This document shows positions 1-7,718 of a stretch of 64,000 nucleotides of DNA, in pieces (the stretch's first letter is position 1; each line of letters begins with the position of its first letter). Source of the DNA: Mesorhizobium sp. Root554 (GTDB taxonomy: Bacteria > Pseudomonadota > Alphaproteobacteria > Rhizobiales > Rhizobiaceae); the NCBI RefSeq assembly GCF_001427025.1, contig NZ_LMGA01000001.1, positions 2,204,221 to 2,268,220 on the forward strand. The letters are read 5' to 3'. The notes below the pieces were generated by a model. It had not been told where the DNA came from. It did not search any database and worked only from the letters and a program-made list of their open reading frames with translations. Both the position numbers and the translations under genes were made by a program.

Positions 1-852
1 CTCGCCCAGCCGGTAAGGGCTGATGGCGAGCACCGAACGGTTCGTCTGGCGGAAGATCTGGAAGCTCGTCGCCGGCACCGGTTCGCGCACGATGCCGATC
101 TGGATGCCGATCGGCTGGTCGCGGATCAACTCGACGATGTATTCGGCCTCGTGCCGCGCCATATGCCTGCGCTGCTTGATGGTATCCGCCGGAAGATCGT
201 GGCGGCCGACCAGTCCGTGCAGCAGGAAAGGCTCCAGGTCGGCGGAGGAGACAAGGCTGACGATCAACGGCCGGCGCAGACGAAATGTCTTCTTTCTCGC
301 CAGCAATATCTCGATCATCGTATCGACGGCACGAGAGGCATCGCCGTCGAGATCAGTCCCATCCGGGATCGATTCCTTCAGGACCTGCCTCAGCATATTG
401 TCGTATTCGTCGGAGGTCAGCAGATAGGAAATCGGGCTGAACAGGCCGATCACCTGCTGACAGCCTTCCTCCAGCTGCCGCATGCGCTCGAAAAAAGCGG
501 TTGCGGTGCTGACATATTCAACGCCGACACCCATCAGGCTCGGAAGTGAGATGCCGAGTTCGTCGGCAACGCGCGTCAGCGTCTCGATCTTGCGGATTTC
601 GCCTTTTTCTGCGCGGTAGAGCGCAGCACGGGAAACACCCAGCTTCTTAGCCAGCGCATCGGGCGTCAGTCCTTTTCCCAGCCGATAGGCACGCAGCCGC
701 GCTCCAATGTCGCTGAAATGAACCGGATTTACGTCTGGATCTATCACATCGCTTCCTGCCAACGAATCTCGATTTGCCTCATCAAGATCGGCATCATAGG
801 CGGCAAGCGTGGGCTGTAAAACTTTTTTCATATCGGCAGAATACAATCTCAT
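1..852 (-). CDS. XRE-family transcriptional regulator (3' end beyond window)
   Basis: An open frame runs on the minus strand from an ATG at 852 to the first base of the window, so 284 residues are visible and the C-terminus is missing. Residues about 50-105 form a Cro/C1-type helix-turn-helix (RLRAYRLGKGLTPDALAKKL, then GVSRAALYRAEKGE). The rest resembles no enzyme I recognise and may be a sensory or dimerisation domain. A second ATG lies at 831. A perfect TATAAT stands six bases before the 852 ATG, which would give a leaderless or nearly leaderless mRNA. It is the last gene of a co-directional cluster, 239 bases after the phosphoribosyltransferase gene, and is a likely regulator of that cluster (inference from position). 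Confidence 0.85.
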   Translation of the reverse strand, partial: MRLYSADMKKVLQPTLAAYDADLDEANRDSLAGSDVIDPDVNPVHFSDIGARLRAYRLGKGLTPDALAKKLGVSRAALYRAEKGEIRKIETLTRVADELGISLPSLMGVGVEYVSTATAFFERMRQLEEGCQQVIGLFSPISYLLTSDEYDNMLRQVLKESIPDGTDLDGDASRAVDTMIEILLARKKTFRLRRPLIVSLVSSADLEPFLLHGLVGRHDLPADTIKQRRHMARHEAEYIVELIRDQPIGIQIGIVREPVPATSFQIFRQTNRSVLAISPYRLGE

Positions 853-858
853 GCCAGA

Positions 859-864
859 ATTATA
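859..864 (-). promoter_or_regulatory. TATAAT -10 element of the XRE regulator
   Basis: A perfect TATAAT on the minus strand ends six bases before the ATG at 852. Transcription would begin at or next to the start codon. No good -35 hexamer is seen 17 bases upstream, so the promoter may need an activator, or the hexamer may be chance. The 239-base gap from 853 to 1091 otherwise holds only a TTGCGCAA palindrome near 945 and no convincing gene. Confidence 0.4.
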
Positions 865-1091
865 TCGCACAATCGACTAGTCTCGGCCTTTCCCATGGCA
901 TGGCCCGGTCTCGAGGGTCGTCTGCTGCGTGCAGACAACCCATAATTGCGCAAATAATCGATTCTAGCCAGTGCCGCAGCCCGATCCTTTGGATACAGGC
1001 ATCCTGGCGCCGGAAATCACCCCGGTGGGAATAGGTGACGCCGCGGATCATCGCAGTCTGTCACCAACGATTCAGATGAGCCGCGCTGTAT

Positions 1092-1760
1092 TCAAACCGC
1101 GGTGGAGTTCAGCATTTCCGCATAAACCGGCTCTTTCGAAGCGCTCTCCAGATAGGCCAGCAACCGGTCAGCGGCGTCCGCCGACAGATAGCCGCCATCG
1201 CGCCCGGCAGCGACGAGGTCCGTCACATGGATCAACCCGCGGACGTGGATCCCCATCGGGGCATAGGGCTGATAAGCGCGGTTGGGGGACCGCTGCACGA
1301 TCGCGATAACCTGTTCGATCTTGACATTCTTTTCCAGCAGCTGCCGCAGGCCGGGCAGGATGGATTCCCCAACATTGATGAGGTCTGTGATCAGGACAGC
1401 CGGCTTGCCATCGACATCGCCACCTTCGATCAGGTTCGGCAGGCCGTGGCCTTTCGGCTTCTTGCGGACATAGGTCAAGGGAAGATCCAGCCTGTCGGCC
1501 ACCCAGGCAGCCAGCGGAATCCCCGCGGTTTCATCGCCGATGATGACGCGAACCGGCTCCCCGCCAGGCGCCTTTATGTCTTCGATCATGCTGTCGACGA
1601 TCAAGCGGCGCAGCGGTGGCTCCGAAAAGACGCGGCGGTTGTCGATGAAGAGCGGCGACGGCTGCGCGTGCGGCAGCGTCACCGGACTGTCGAAGCGCAC
1701 ATGCACGGCCTTTATCTCCCAAAGGCCGCGTGCAATTGCCGACCGATCCTTCTGCGCCAT
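1092..1760 (-). CDS. orotate phosphoribosyltransferase-like protein
   Basis: A 222-residue type I phosphoribosyltransferase. It carries orotate-PRTase hallmarks: the substrate region near residues 24-58, GDETAGIPLAAWVADRL at about 75-91, and the catalytic-loop type YVRKKPKGHG at 97-106. The PRPP-binding loop (VLITDLINVGES, 122-133) is altered. The usual Glu-Asp pair is Thr-Asp and the TTGGS part is NVGES. Either the enzyme transfers phosphoribosyl to a different acceptor, or PRPP binding is weakened. It sits in an operon with two thymidylate-kinase-like proteins and a nucleotidyltransferase rather than with pyrimidine genes, so it is probably not the housekeeping pyrE. A GAGG ribosome site precedes the ATG. 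The gap to the kinase gene upstream is 72 bases. Confidence 0.8.
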   Translation of the reverse strand: MAQKDRSAIARGLWEIKAVHVRFDSPVTLPHAQPSPLFIDNRRVFSEPPLRRLIVDSMIEDIKAPGGEPVRVIIGDETAGIPLAAWVADRLDLPLTYVRKKPKGHGLPNLIEGGDVDGKPAVLITDLINVGESILPGLRQLLEKNVKIEQVIAIVQRSPNRAYQPYAPMGIHVRGLIHVTDLVAAGRDGGYLSADAADRLLAYLESASKEPVYAEMLNSTAV

Positions 1761-1832
1761 CGTCTGACCTCACGGATTCAAATTCTGTTCAAGCGCCCTA
1801 TGCGCCGGCATTCACACATGCCTGTCGGAAGA

Positions 1833-2522
1833 TCACGGCGAGACCGCGGCCGGGCTGTTCCAGCCAAGCTCGGCTGGGGCGGCTGAAGACGACAGATTGG
1901 GAAGGTTTTCGAACACCCTGGCGACCGCTTCCTCGGCCTGGATATCGGATGTGTTGATAGTCAACACATCCATGTCCTTGGCCAGCTTCAGCATGATCTC
2001 CTGCTGCGTCACGATTTCCTCGAACTGCTGATCGTCGGTGACCTCGAAATCGCGGGCGTCGAGCCGCTTGCGGATTACCTTCGGGTCGGCATGCAGAAGG
2101 AAGGTCCGCGTCGGCTTGATCATCAGGCGGCTGGTCGCGTAGAACCACTCCGTCTCGGTTTCGCCCGCCAGGATCAGCCGGGCTAGACCCGACAGCACAT
2201 ATCTGTCGGAGATGACGACCTTGCCCTCCGCCATGGCCGGCCCGATGACCTGTGCCGACATCTGCACCCGGTCCGCCTGCACGATCATGGAAATCGCCGA
2301 ATAGGCGTAGTCTTCACGATTACGCCCTTCCACATGGTCGCGGAAAGGTTTGTATTCCCGAATGAAGGGACTGGGTTGCTTGATCATCTGGGTCACCTGA
2401 CCCCGTTGCTCCAACCCTTGCCGAACAAGGTCGACGACTGTCGACTTGCCCGTTCCATCCACGCCGCAAAACACCAGGAAACTTCCCGGCCCCGGATGGT
2501 CGATAAGCTTCAAAGACGGCAT
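1833..2522 (-). CDS. thymidylate-kinase-like P-loop kinase (first paralogue)
   Basis: A 229-residue P-loop kinase of the thymidylate kinase superfamily. The Walker A motif GVDGTGKST is at residues 20-28 and a DRY-type motif (SDRYVLSG) is at 105-112. An Arg-rich lid-like stretch (IRKRLDARD) lies near 150-158. A true Tmk would phosphorylate dTMP. The divergent sequence and the cluster setting (PRTase, nucleotidyltransferase, PqqD-like domain) suggest another nucleotide or small phosphate acceptor. The gene lies 43 bases downstream of the cupin-like gene and 72 bases upstream of the PRTase gene. AGGA stands upstream of the ATG. The last 20 residues are low-complexity. The substrate is unknown. 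Confidence 0.8.
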   Translation of the reverse strand: MPSLKLIDHPGPGSFLVFCGVDGTGKSTVVDLVRQGLEQRGQVTQMIKQPSPFIREYKPFRDHVEGRNREDYAYSAISMIVQADRVQMSAQVIGPAMAEGKVVISDRYVLSGLARLILAGETETEWFYATSRLMIKPTRTFLLHADPKVIRKRLDARDFEVTDDQQFEEIVTQQEIMLKLAKDMDVLTINTSDIQAEEAVARVFENLPNLSSSAAPAELGWNSPAAVSP

Positions 2523-2565
2523 AGGCTGTCTATCCTGTCAGCGTTTTCAGGCCAGCGGCTGGCGA

Positions 2566-3363
2566 TCAAGCGGCGCTTGCCTGCTTCTGGCCCGGCTTTT
2601 CGATTTCACGGGCGTAAAGACGCAGCTCATCCGCGATCTGGTCCGCTGTCATGTGCTTGCCTGCCAGTTCGCGCTTCTTCGATTCGAAGCTCATGCCGCG
2701 ATAGACATTGGAAAACTCACGGCAGGCCGCACCGGTGATGAGGAAGGTCGCCGATACTTCGCCGCCTTCGCCGAACACCTGATGCGGCTGATCGTGCCAC
2801 AGCATGTGCTGGGAGCCGGCGACGATACGCACCTTGGCCGCGCACATCAGTTCCACCTGCTTGACGATTTCCACGGCTTTATCGCCGGCCTTGTCGGCGT
2901 CGTAGAACTTGTGCTGGACGTGCGGCACCGTTTCGCCGGCCGTCGAATTGGGACCGTCTTCTTCGGCGATGACGAAATTGGCGACGCGCAGTGCGCCCGA
3001 AAGCAGCGTCGAGCAGAACGGCCACCGGTGCTCGTGTGGCGATTCATCGGAAAGTTCACTGTCCCACCAGATATGGGTGCGGACGTTGAACTGATGCTTC
3101 GGCGAGCGGTACAGCGACAGCTTGCTGAAGCCGTGCTGATGCTTGTAGGACATGCCGCGCGGATGCTGGTCGGCCTGGATGAAGTCCGCGCTGTCCTCGC
3201 AGAGGCGGACCCGGTCGGCCTGCGTGCTGGTCAGTTCGCGTGAAAGCTCCAGGATCGCGTCGAAATCGGCCAGCTTGGCCGGCGGCCCGCTGCGCTCCCA
3301 CAAATCCTCCAACGCCTCGATGAATTTCAAGAACCTGTTATCCTGGTTCAGCGTCGTACCCAT
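2566..3363 (-). CDS. cupin-like protein of unknown function
   Basis: A 265-residue protein that I cannot name. Residues about 95-130 contain SPHEHRWPFCSTLLSG with His110 and His112, resembling the metal-binding HxH strand of small cupin or cysteine-dioxygenase-like folds. Several more His residues follow (VPHVQHKF, SQHMLWHDQPHQVFG). A metal-dependent barrel is likely, but catalysis is not shown. The ATG at 3363 is preferred over a TTG at 3396 because AAGGGATGGAG lies just upstream of it. The gene is placed between two thymidylate-kinase-like genes, 29 bases after one and 43 bases before the other. That spacing makes it a core member of this cluster rather than a passenger. Confidence 0.7.
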   Translation of the reverse strand: MGTTLNQDNRFLKFIEALEDLWERSGPPAKLADFDAILELSRELTSTQADRVRLCEDSADFIQADQHPRGMSYKHQHGFSKLSLYRSPKHQFNVRTHIWWDSELSDESPHEHRWPFCSTLLSGALRVANFVIAEEDGPNSTAGETVPHVQHKFYDADKAGDKAVEIVKQVELMCAAKVRIVAGSQHMLWHDQPHQVFGEGGEVSATFLITGAACREFSNVYRGMSFESKKRELAGKHMTADQIADELRLYAREIEKPGQKQASAA

Positions 3364-3392
3364 GACTCCATCCCTTCGTATGTTCGAGGAGT

Positions 3393-4064
3393 TCAATTGA
3401 CCATTTCATGCATCGATGCAGGGGCGCTGCGGGCCTCCGCCTGATCGATCAGCGCAAGAATGTTCTTCTCAACCTCGTCCGGATGCGCGGTTCCGTCAAC
3501 GACGTGGTAATTGGGAATGAGATCGTCGCCCCAGGGGCGATCCAGAAAAGCCTGCCGGGTCTTTATGACAAGATCGAGGTCGATCTCCTGCTTCTTGATC
3601 TCCGTCCTTGTCTTGACCCGCGCAATGACCGTTTCCGGCGGCACGTCGATAAAAACGACCAGGTCCGGGATCAGCGAGTAGCGGTTTATGCTCCTGAGCC
3701 ACTCCACATCGGTGAAGCCGCTGGCGATGAAGCTGGTGAAAGTCGACACGATGTGGCGATCGGTCAGCACCAGATTGCCTTTCGCCAGCTCCGGTTCGAC
3801 CTCAAGCCGGTGGTGGCGCAAACGGTCCGTCGCGGAAAGCAGAGCCAGTTCGGCAAGCAGCAGTTCGGACTGGTCTCCGAGCAGGTTCTTGAAATTCTGC
3901 ACCAGTTCCATCTCGCGGAACCAGTCGGTCGGCTGCTTGGTCTTGTAGATGTTGCGCGTTGCGGCAAGCTTCGTGGTTATGCGCTCGAGCTGCGTCGTCT
4001 TGCCGGCGCCATCCAGGCCGCACAACGCCACCAGCAGACCAAGCTTGTTGAAAGGCTTCGTCAT
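3393..4064 (-). CDS. thymidylate-kinase-like P-loop kinase (second paralogue)
   Basis: A 223-residue kinase with Walker A GLDGAGKTT at residues 16-24 and TDRHIVS at 101-107 in the place of the thymidylate kinase DRY/DRH motif. It is clearly related to, but distinct from, the kinase encoded at 1833-2522. The start at 4064 is chosen because its ATG overlaps the TGA of the upstream gene (ATGA), which implies translational coupling. A longer frame upstream of it is only read-through of the neighbouring gene. Two different kinases of this fold in one operon suggest two successive phosphorylations or a heteromeric enzyme (inference). The acceptor is not known. Confidence 0.8.
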   Translation of the reverse strand: MTKPFNKLGLLVALCGLDGAGKTTQLERITTKLAATRNIYKTKQPTDWFREMELVQNFKNLLGDQSELLLAELALLSATDRLRHHRLEVEPELAKGNLVLTDRHIVSTFTSFIASGFTDVEWLRSINRYSLIPDLVVFIDVPPETVIARVKTRTEIKKQEIDLDLVIKTRQAFLDRPWGDDLIPNYHVVDGTAHPDEVEKNILALIDQAEARSAPASMHEMVN

Positions 4065-4660
4065 ACCGAACTCTGCGACTTCTGTTGCGCGCTCTTGAGC
4101 TTGGAACGCAGCATCCTGAGGATGACAACATCCTCGCCAGGCCATGGCAGATGGACGTTCAGATAATCGGCAAGACCCGTAACGTCTTCCATCAAACCGA
4201 TGGCCGCCTCGATCTGGTCGTCGCGGGAGACGGCATCCGTCAGCGTCGATGCGGCAACACCGCAGATCGTTTCGACGAAATGATGGCACTCGCCGCAATA
4301 GGCGATGACCTCGTCGGGGCTCAGCGGGTTGCTTCGGTCCAGCGCGAAACCCTTGACCCGGACAGGATCGTCTTCGGTGAAATAGGTACGCATCACCTCG
4401 AACGGCCCCTTGTCGACATAGTAGAGGCCGCGGCGGGCGATGACGGAGCGGATGCCGATCTGAAGGCCGAAGCGGGCCTGCAGGGCCGCAAGTTCATACT
4501 CGTCTTCATCGAGGGCTCCCTCGATGTTGGAGCGAATGGTCTTGTAGTTGGACATGGTCAGCCACAACGCGCGCGCCTGGGCCTGGACGAACTCGGGAGC
4601 CGGAAGCTGGCTTCTTCCGCTGTTTTCCACGCTGCCTGACTTGCTTGAACCGGTCTTCAT
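4061..4660 (-). CDS. helical protein of unknown function
   Basis: A 199-residue protein with no motif I recognise. The first 25 residues are Ser/Gly/Pro-rich and probably disordered. The rest is predicted mostly helical and contains a short Cys/His patch (YCGECHHF). A further ATG at 4555 would remove the disordered part, but GGAAAC before 4660 supports the longer form. It sits 35 bases after the nucleotidyltransferase gene and overlaps the second kinase gene by four bases, so it is a coupled member of the cluster. It could be a partner of the nucleotidyltransferase. An RxxxxxH HEPN ribonuclease motif was looked for and is not convincing. Confidence 0.65.
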   Translation of the reverse strand: MKTGSSKSGSVENSGRSQLPAPEFVQAQARALWLTMSNYKTIRSNIEGALDEDEYELAALQARFGLQIGIRSVIARRGLYYVDKGPFEVMRTYFTEDDPVRVKGFALDRSNPLSPDEVIAYCGECHHFVETICGVAASTLTDAVSRDDQIEAAIGLMEDVTGLADYLNVHLPWPGEDVVILRMLRSKLKSAQQKSQSSV

Positions 4661-4695
4661 GATGTTTCCGTCATCTCGTCTGGCATCTTCGGCGA

Positions 4696-5742
4696 TCAGC
4701 TGTGGCGCGGTGCATAGGAACGTGCGCAGGCACCGACCTTCTCCAGCGCCTCCAGGGCAGCGCGGACGCGCTGACCGGCGGCATCCGCGCCGATCTTCTC
4801 ACGCTTTGCAAAGGATGCTGTCAGTTGGTCGAGATCGGCCTTGCCATCGAGTTCCGGCCAAAGCGCAACCGCGTCCGCCGGGACCGGCACCATATGCGTC
4901 CGGTTTTCCACCAGATAATGCTGTTGCCCGACACGGAAAGGCGTGAAGGCCTTGCGGGCCCGCGCCATCTGCACGCGCTCTTCCGCGGCGACGTCCGCCT
5001 TGAGGCCGAAATCGTCGCAGAGCGTCTCGACCTCGCGCACATAGTCGGCGATGGAGCGGTTGCCGAGGGACTTCAACCCCCAGCAACGCTGGAAAACCTC
5101 TGAATCACGACCGAACCGCCGCGCCAGCTTGGAAAAGCGGTACTTGCGGCTGGTGAAGGCCTCGCCATGCTTCGCAAGATGGCTGTCCGTCGCGAACTGG
5201 TAGCAATCGCGGTAGGTCTCGAAAGCGGCTTCGTCCTCGCCCGCATCGAGTTGCGCCCTGCCCTCACGCTTGGTGCGGGCCGTGTGCAATTCGCACCACA
5301 GGGCGAACAAGCCACGAAAGCGTTCCTTGTCGAACTTTGCCTGGATCGGCGCGAAATCGCCGCCATTGTACAGCGCCCTGGCGATGCACATCCGGTAATA
5401 GGTGTTGAGCCGTTCCAGCTTGATGTTGACGATCTTGTTGTTCGGCTTGCCTTCAAGCTGGTTGATTGTGTCGGCAAGATTGGAAAGATACTGCTTCGAC
5501 ATCAGTTCGATATCGACCGTCCGGCCGTCGATCTCCCCCACCGGCATGTGGTAGTCGAACGTTGTGTCGGGAATGCCATTGGCTTCGCGCTGGTCGGCAT
5601 CGAAAATCAGATAGAGGTCATAGTCCGACCTTTTCGTGCCGAAACCCTCTATCTGCGATCCACCGTCGCAGACAATATTACTCTGGTCGAAAATCAGAAC
5701 CTTGAGATCAATCGTCTTGTCTTGCGATAATTGTAGATTCAT
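4696..5742 (-). CDS. nucleotidyltransferase with C-terminal PqqD-like domain
   Basis: A 348-residue protein with three parts. Residues 28-80 carry the polymerase-beta-type nucleotidyltransferase signature: GSQIEGFGTKRSDYDLYL with Asp40 and Asp42, and a third acidic position in VDIEL (Asp77). Residues 110-250 are helical. Residues about 268-338 (FRVGQQHYLVE, ALWPELDGKADLDQL, VRAALEALEKVG) match the pattern of the PqqD/RRE winged-helix family, which binds leader peptides in RiPP pathways. I infer that it transfers a nucleotidyl group to a peptide or a carrier-bound substrate. The ATG at 5742 is preferred over a TTG at 5793, which lacks a ribosome site. It is the first gene of the operon. Confidence 0.75.
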   Translation of the reverse strand: MNLQLSQDKTIDLKVLIFDQSNIVCDGGSQIEGFGTKRSDYDLYLIFDADQREANGIPDTTFDYHMPVGEIDGRTVDIELMSKQYLSNLADTINQLEGKPNNKIVNIKLERLNTYYRMCIARALYNGGDFAPIQAKFDKERFRGLFALWCELHTARTKREGRAQLDAGEDEAAFETYRDCYQFATDSHLAKHGEAFTSRKYRFSKLARRFGRDSEVFQRCWGLKSLGNRSIADYVREVETLCDDFGLKADVAAEERVQMARARKAFTPFRVGQQHYLVENRTHMVPVPADAVALWPELDGKADLDQLTASFAKREKIGADAAGQRVRAALEALEKVGACARSYAPRHS

Positions 5743-5888
5743 TTCGCCGCCGTATTGACAGTTTTCCTCTACATCCGCCCACGAATTCTTCAAGGGAACT
5801 TGATAGCTTGAAAGGACTTATAGCGATATTTTTGCTGTCTTTCTGGCGCTCTGTAAAAAACTTATAGGGCTAAATCGAGGATTGGAGC

Positions 5889-5917
5889 AGTAAACGCGTG
5901 GGTAGATCAGTTGTCAA
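5889..5917 (-). promoter_or_regulatory. sigma-70-type promoter of the nucleotidyltransferase-kinase operon
   Basis: On the minus strand a perfect TTGACA (5912-5917) is followed after 17 bases by TTTACT (5889-5894, four of six matches to TATAAT). The leader to the ATG at 5742 would be about 140 bases. The leader contains two direct copies of CTATAAGT (5816-5823 and 5860-5867). Either copy could be an operator half-site or part of a second promoter. Confidence 0.5.
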
Positions 5918-5995
5918 ATGGAATCTCACGATTGAGACACCTGACCCCGCCGCAACTCAAATGCGTCGCGGCCGGAGGACCAGCCGCGAATATCG

Positions 5996-6613
5996 TCACG
6001 GATAAAGCCGCTGCTTCGTCCAGCCGCCGCCGGGCTGCCTGGTGAAGACGACGCGGTCGTGCAGGCGGAACGCGCGGTCATGCCAGAATTCGATGGTCTG
6101 CGGGATAAGGCGGAAACCGGACCAGTATTTCGGCCGCGGAATTTCACCGATGGCGTATCTGGCCGTGTATTCGGCTACCGCCTTTTCCAGAGCGAACCGG
6201 CTTTCCAGCGGCCGCGACTGCTTCGACGCCCAGGCGCCGATGCGGCTGCCGCGCGGACGGGTGGCGTAATACGCGTCGGCATCGGCATCGGGAATGACTT
6301 CGACCGGGCCGCGCAGGCGGATCTGACGGCGCAGGCTTTTCCAGTGGAAGCACATGGCAGCCTTCTTCGCGCCCAGGATTTCACGCCCCTTGGCGCTCTC
6401 GAAATTGGTGTGGAACAGAAACCCGTTCTCGTCGCCGCTCTTGAGCAGGACCATGCGCACGTTCGGCAGACCGTCCTCGTCGACGGTCGCCACCGCAACC
6501 GCCTCCGGGTCATTCACTTCGCTTTTGGTCGCATCGGCAAGCCATTTGGCGAAGAGCTTCAGCGGCTCCTCTTCGGTGGTGAAGTCGCCGGCTGCCAACT
6601 CTTTGTCGCTCAT
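5996..6613 (-). CDS. pdxH: pyridoxine/pyridoxamine 5'-phosphate oxidase
   Basis: A 205-residue FMN enzyme that makes pyridoxal 5'-phosphate from pyridoxine or pyridoxamine 5'-phosphate. Family features are plain: [21 protein letters not shown] at the FMN site, the central [32 protein letters not shown], and the C-terminal [13 protein letters not shown] with the terminal KQRLYP. The frame is open to 6808, but the ATG at 6613 gives the usual family length and N-terminus (MSDKEL). The gene runs in the same direction as the cluster at 1-5.7 kb but is separated from it by a promoter, and it is a housekeeping gene. Confidence 0.95.
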   Translation of the reverse strand: MSDKELAAGDFTTEEEPLKLFAKWLADATKSEVNDPEAVAVATVDEDGLPNVRMVLLKSGDENGFLFHTNFESAKGREILGAKKAAMCFHWKSLRRQIRLRGPVEVIPDADADAYYATRPRGSRIGAWASKQSRPLESRFALEKAVAEYTARYAIGEIPRPKYWSGFRLIPQTIEFWHDRAFRLHDRVVFTRQPGGGWTKQRLYP

Positions 6614-6844
6614 GTCTGACGCTCGCGTTTTTCCAATGTCGGCGGAAGATGAGCCGATTTTTATCAGAAGCGCAAGCACATCCCGATTTTTGCCCTTCAT
6701 CCCATAAAACCCTGGAACGTCGCATTTTTGGGAAACGTGTTCGCTTATCGAGATGCTTCGCCGGCGTTGACCGGCAGGCGCGTTCGGTGTTAGTTCGATT
6801 CCGTCCAACTAGGCTATTCAATCCCAAGTCGGAGCATTCGTTAA

Positions 6845-7705
6845 GTGAAACTGCCGGCGTTCGACTATGCGTGTCCCACGACGCTGGCAGAAACGATTTC
6901 GCTTCTCGCTTCCTCCAATGGCGAGGCACGACTTCTGGCCGGCGGCCAGAGCCTGATGCCGATGATGGCCTTCCGCATCGCCAGCCCTTCCCTCGTCATC
7001 GACATGCGCAAGCTGCCCGGTCTCAACCGGATCGAAATTGATGCGAATGGTGTGCGGCTGGGCGCCATGGTCCGCTATTGCGACATCCTCGGTGACGAAC
7101 GCCTGCGCACCGCGCACCCGCTGCTCGTCGCCGCGATAGAACATGTCGCTCACTATCAGATCCGCAATCGCGGCACCGTCGGCGGCAGCATCGCCCATGC
7201 CGATCCGGCCGCCGAAACGCCGGGAATCCTGGTGACCTGCGATGCGGAGATTACCGTTCTCGGTGAATCCGGCACGCGCGTCATCGCCGCCGACGATTTC
7301 TTCATTGCCCCTCTGACGACAGCGCTGGAGCCGGGCGAAATGATCACGCAGATCCGCCTGCCCGCATGGCCGGCCGCGCGCCGGTGGGGTTTCCAGGAAT
7401 TTTCGCGGCGGCGCGGCGACTTTGCCATGGCTGGCGCGGCACTTTTCCTCGACCGCGACGACGTCGGCCTGATCGCCAATGCCCATGTCGGCGTCATCGG
7501 CGTCGGTGACCGGGCGATACGGCTGCCTCAGGTGGAAGCAATCCTGAACGGCGCTACGGCTGTAAACGATGCAATGATCGCGGAAATCGAAAAGACGACG
7601 GCCGCATCTGTCGAACCCTTTGACGACATCCATTCGAGCGCGGCCTACCGCCGTTCGCTCGCCGGAACCATGGTCAAGCGCGCCCTCAAGAGCGCGCTGG
7701 CGTGA
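6845..7705 (+). CDS. xanthine dehydrogenase family protein, FAD-binding subunit
   Basis: A 286-residue medium subunit (CoxM/CutM type) of a molybdenum hydroxylase. FAD-binding motifs are LAGGQSLMPMMAFR near residues 31-44 and RNRGTVGGSIAHADPAAETP near 108-127. A CO-dehydrogenase-type C-terminal domain follows. It passes electrons between the 2Fe-2S subunit and the acceptor. The start is GTG. The 13-base gap to the small-subunit gene, together with the 4-base overlap between that gene and the large-subunit gene, shows one transcript. The substrate cannot be read from this subunit. Confidence 0.93.
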   Translation: MKLPAFDYACPTTLAETISLLASSNGEARLLAGGQSLMPMMAFRIASPSLVIDMRKLPGLNRIEIDANGVRLGAMVRYCDILGDERLRTAHPLLVAAIEHVAHYQIRNRGTVGGSIAHADPAAETPGILVTCDAEITVLGESGTRVIAADDFFIAPLTTALEPGEMITQIRLPAWPAARRWGFQEFSRRRGDFAMAGAALFLDRDDVGLIANAHVGVIGVGDRAIRLPQVEAILNGATAVNDAMIAEIEKTTAASVEPFDDIHSSAAYRRSLAGTMVKRALKSALA

Positions 7706-7718
7706 ACGGACAGACGCG

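Noticed and set aside
23..549. Two plus-strand open frames at the window start
   Set aside because: They are antisense to the XRE regulator frame, which has a clear helix-turn-helix and runs unbroken to the edge.
945..958. TTGCGCAA palindrome in the gap before the XRE gene
   Set aside because: An eight-base palindrome is common by chance in 64 kb, and no second copy was seen near the cluster promoter.
4061..5742. MNT-HEPN toxin-antitoxin pair
   Set aside because: The nucleotidyltransferase and helical protein suggested it, but the helical protein lacks a convincing HEPN RxxxxxH motif, and the C-terminal PqqD-like domain and kinase neighbours point elsewhere.
5743..5995. RiPP precursor peptide upstream of the PqqD-fused gene
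   Set aside because: No short frame with a ribosome site and leader/core character was found on the minus strand between pdxH and the first gene.
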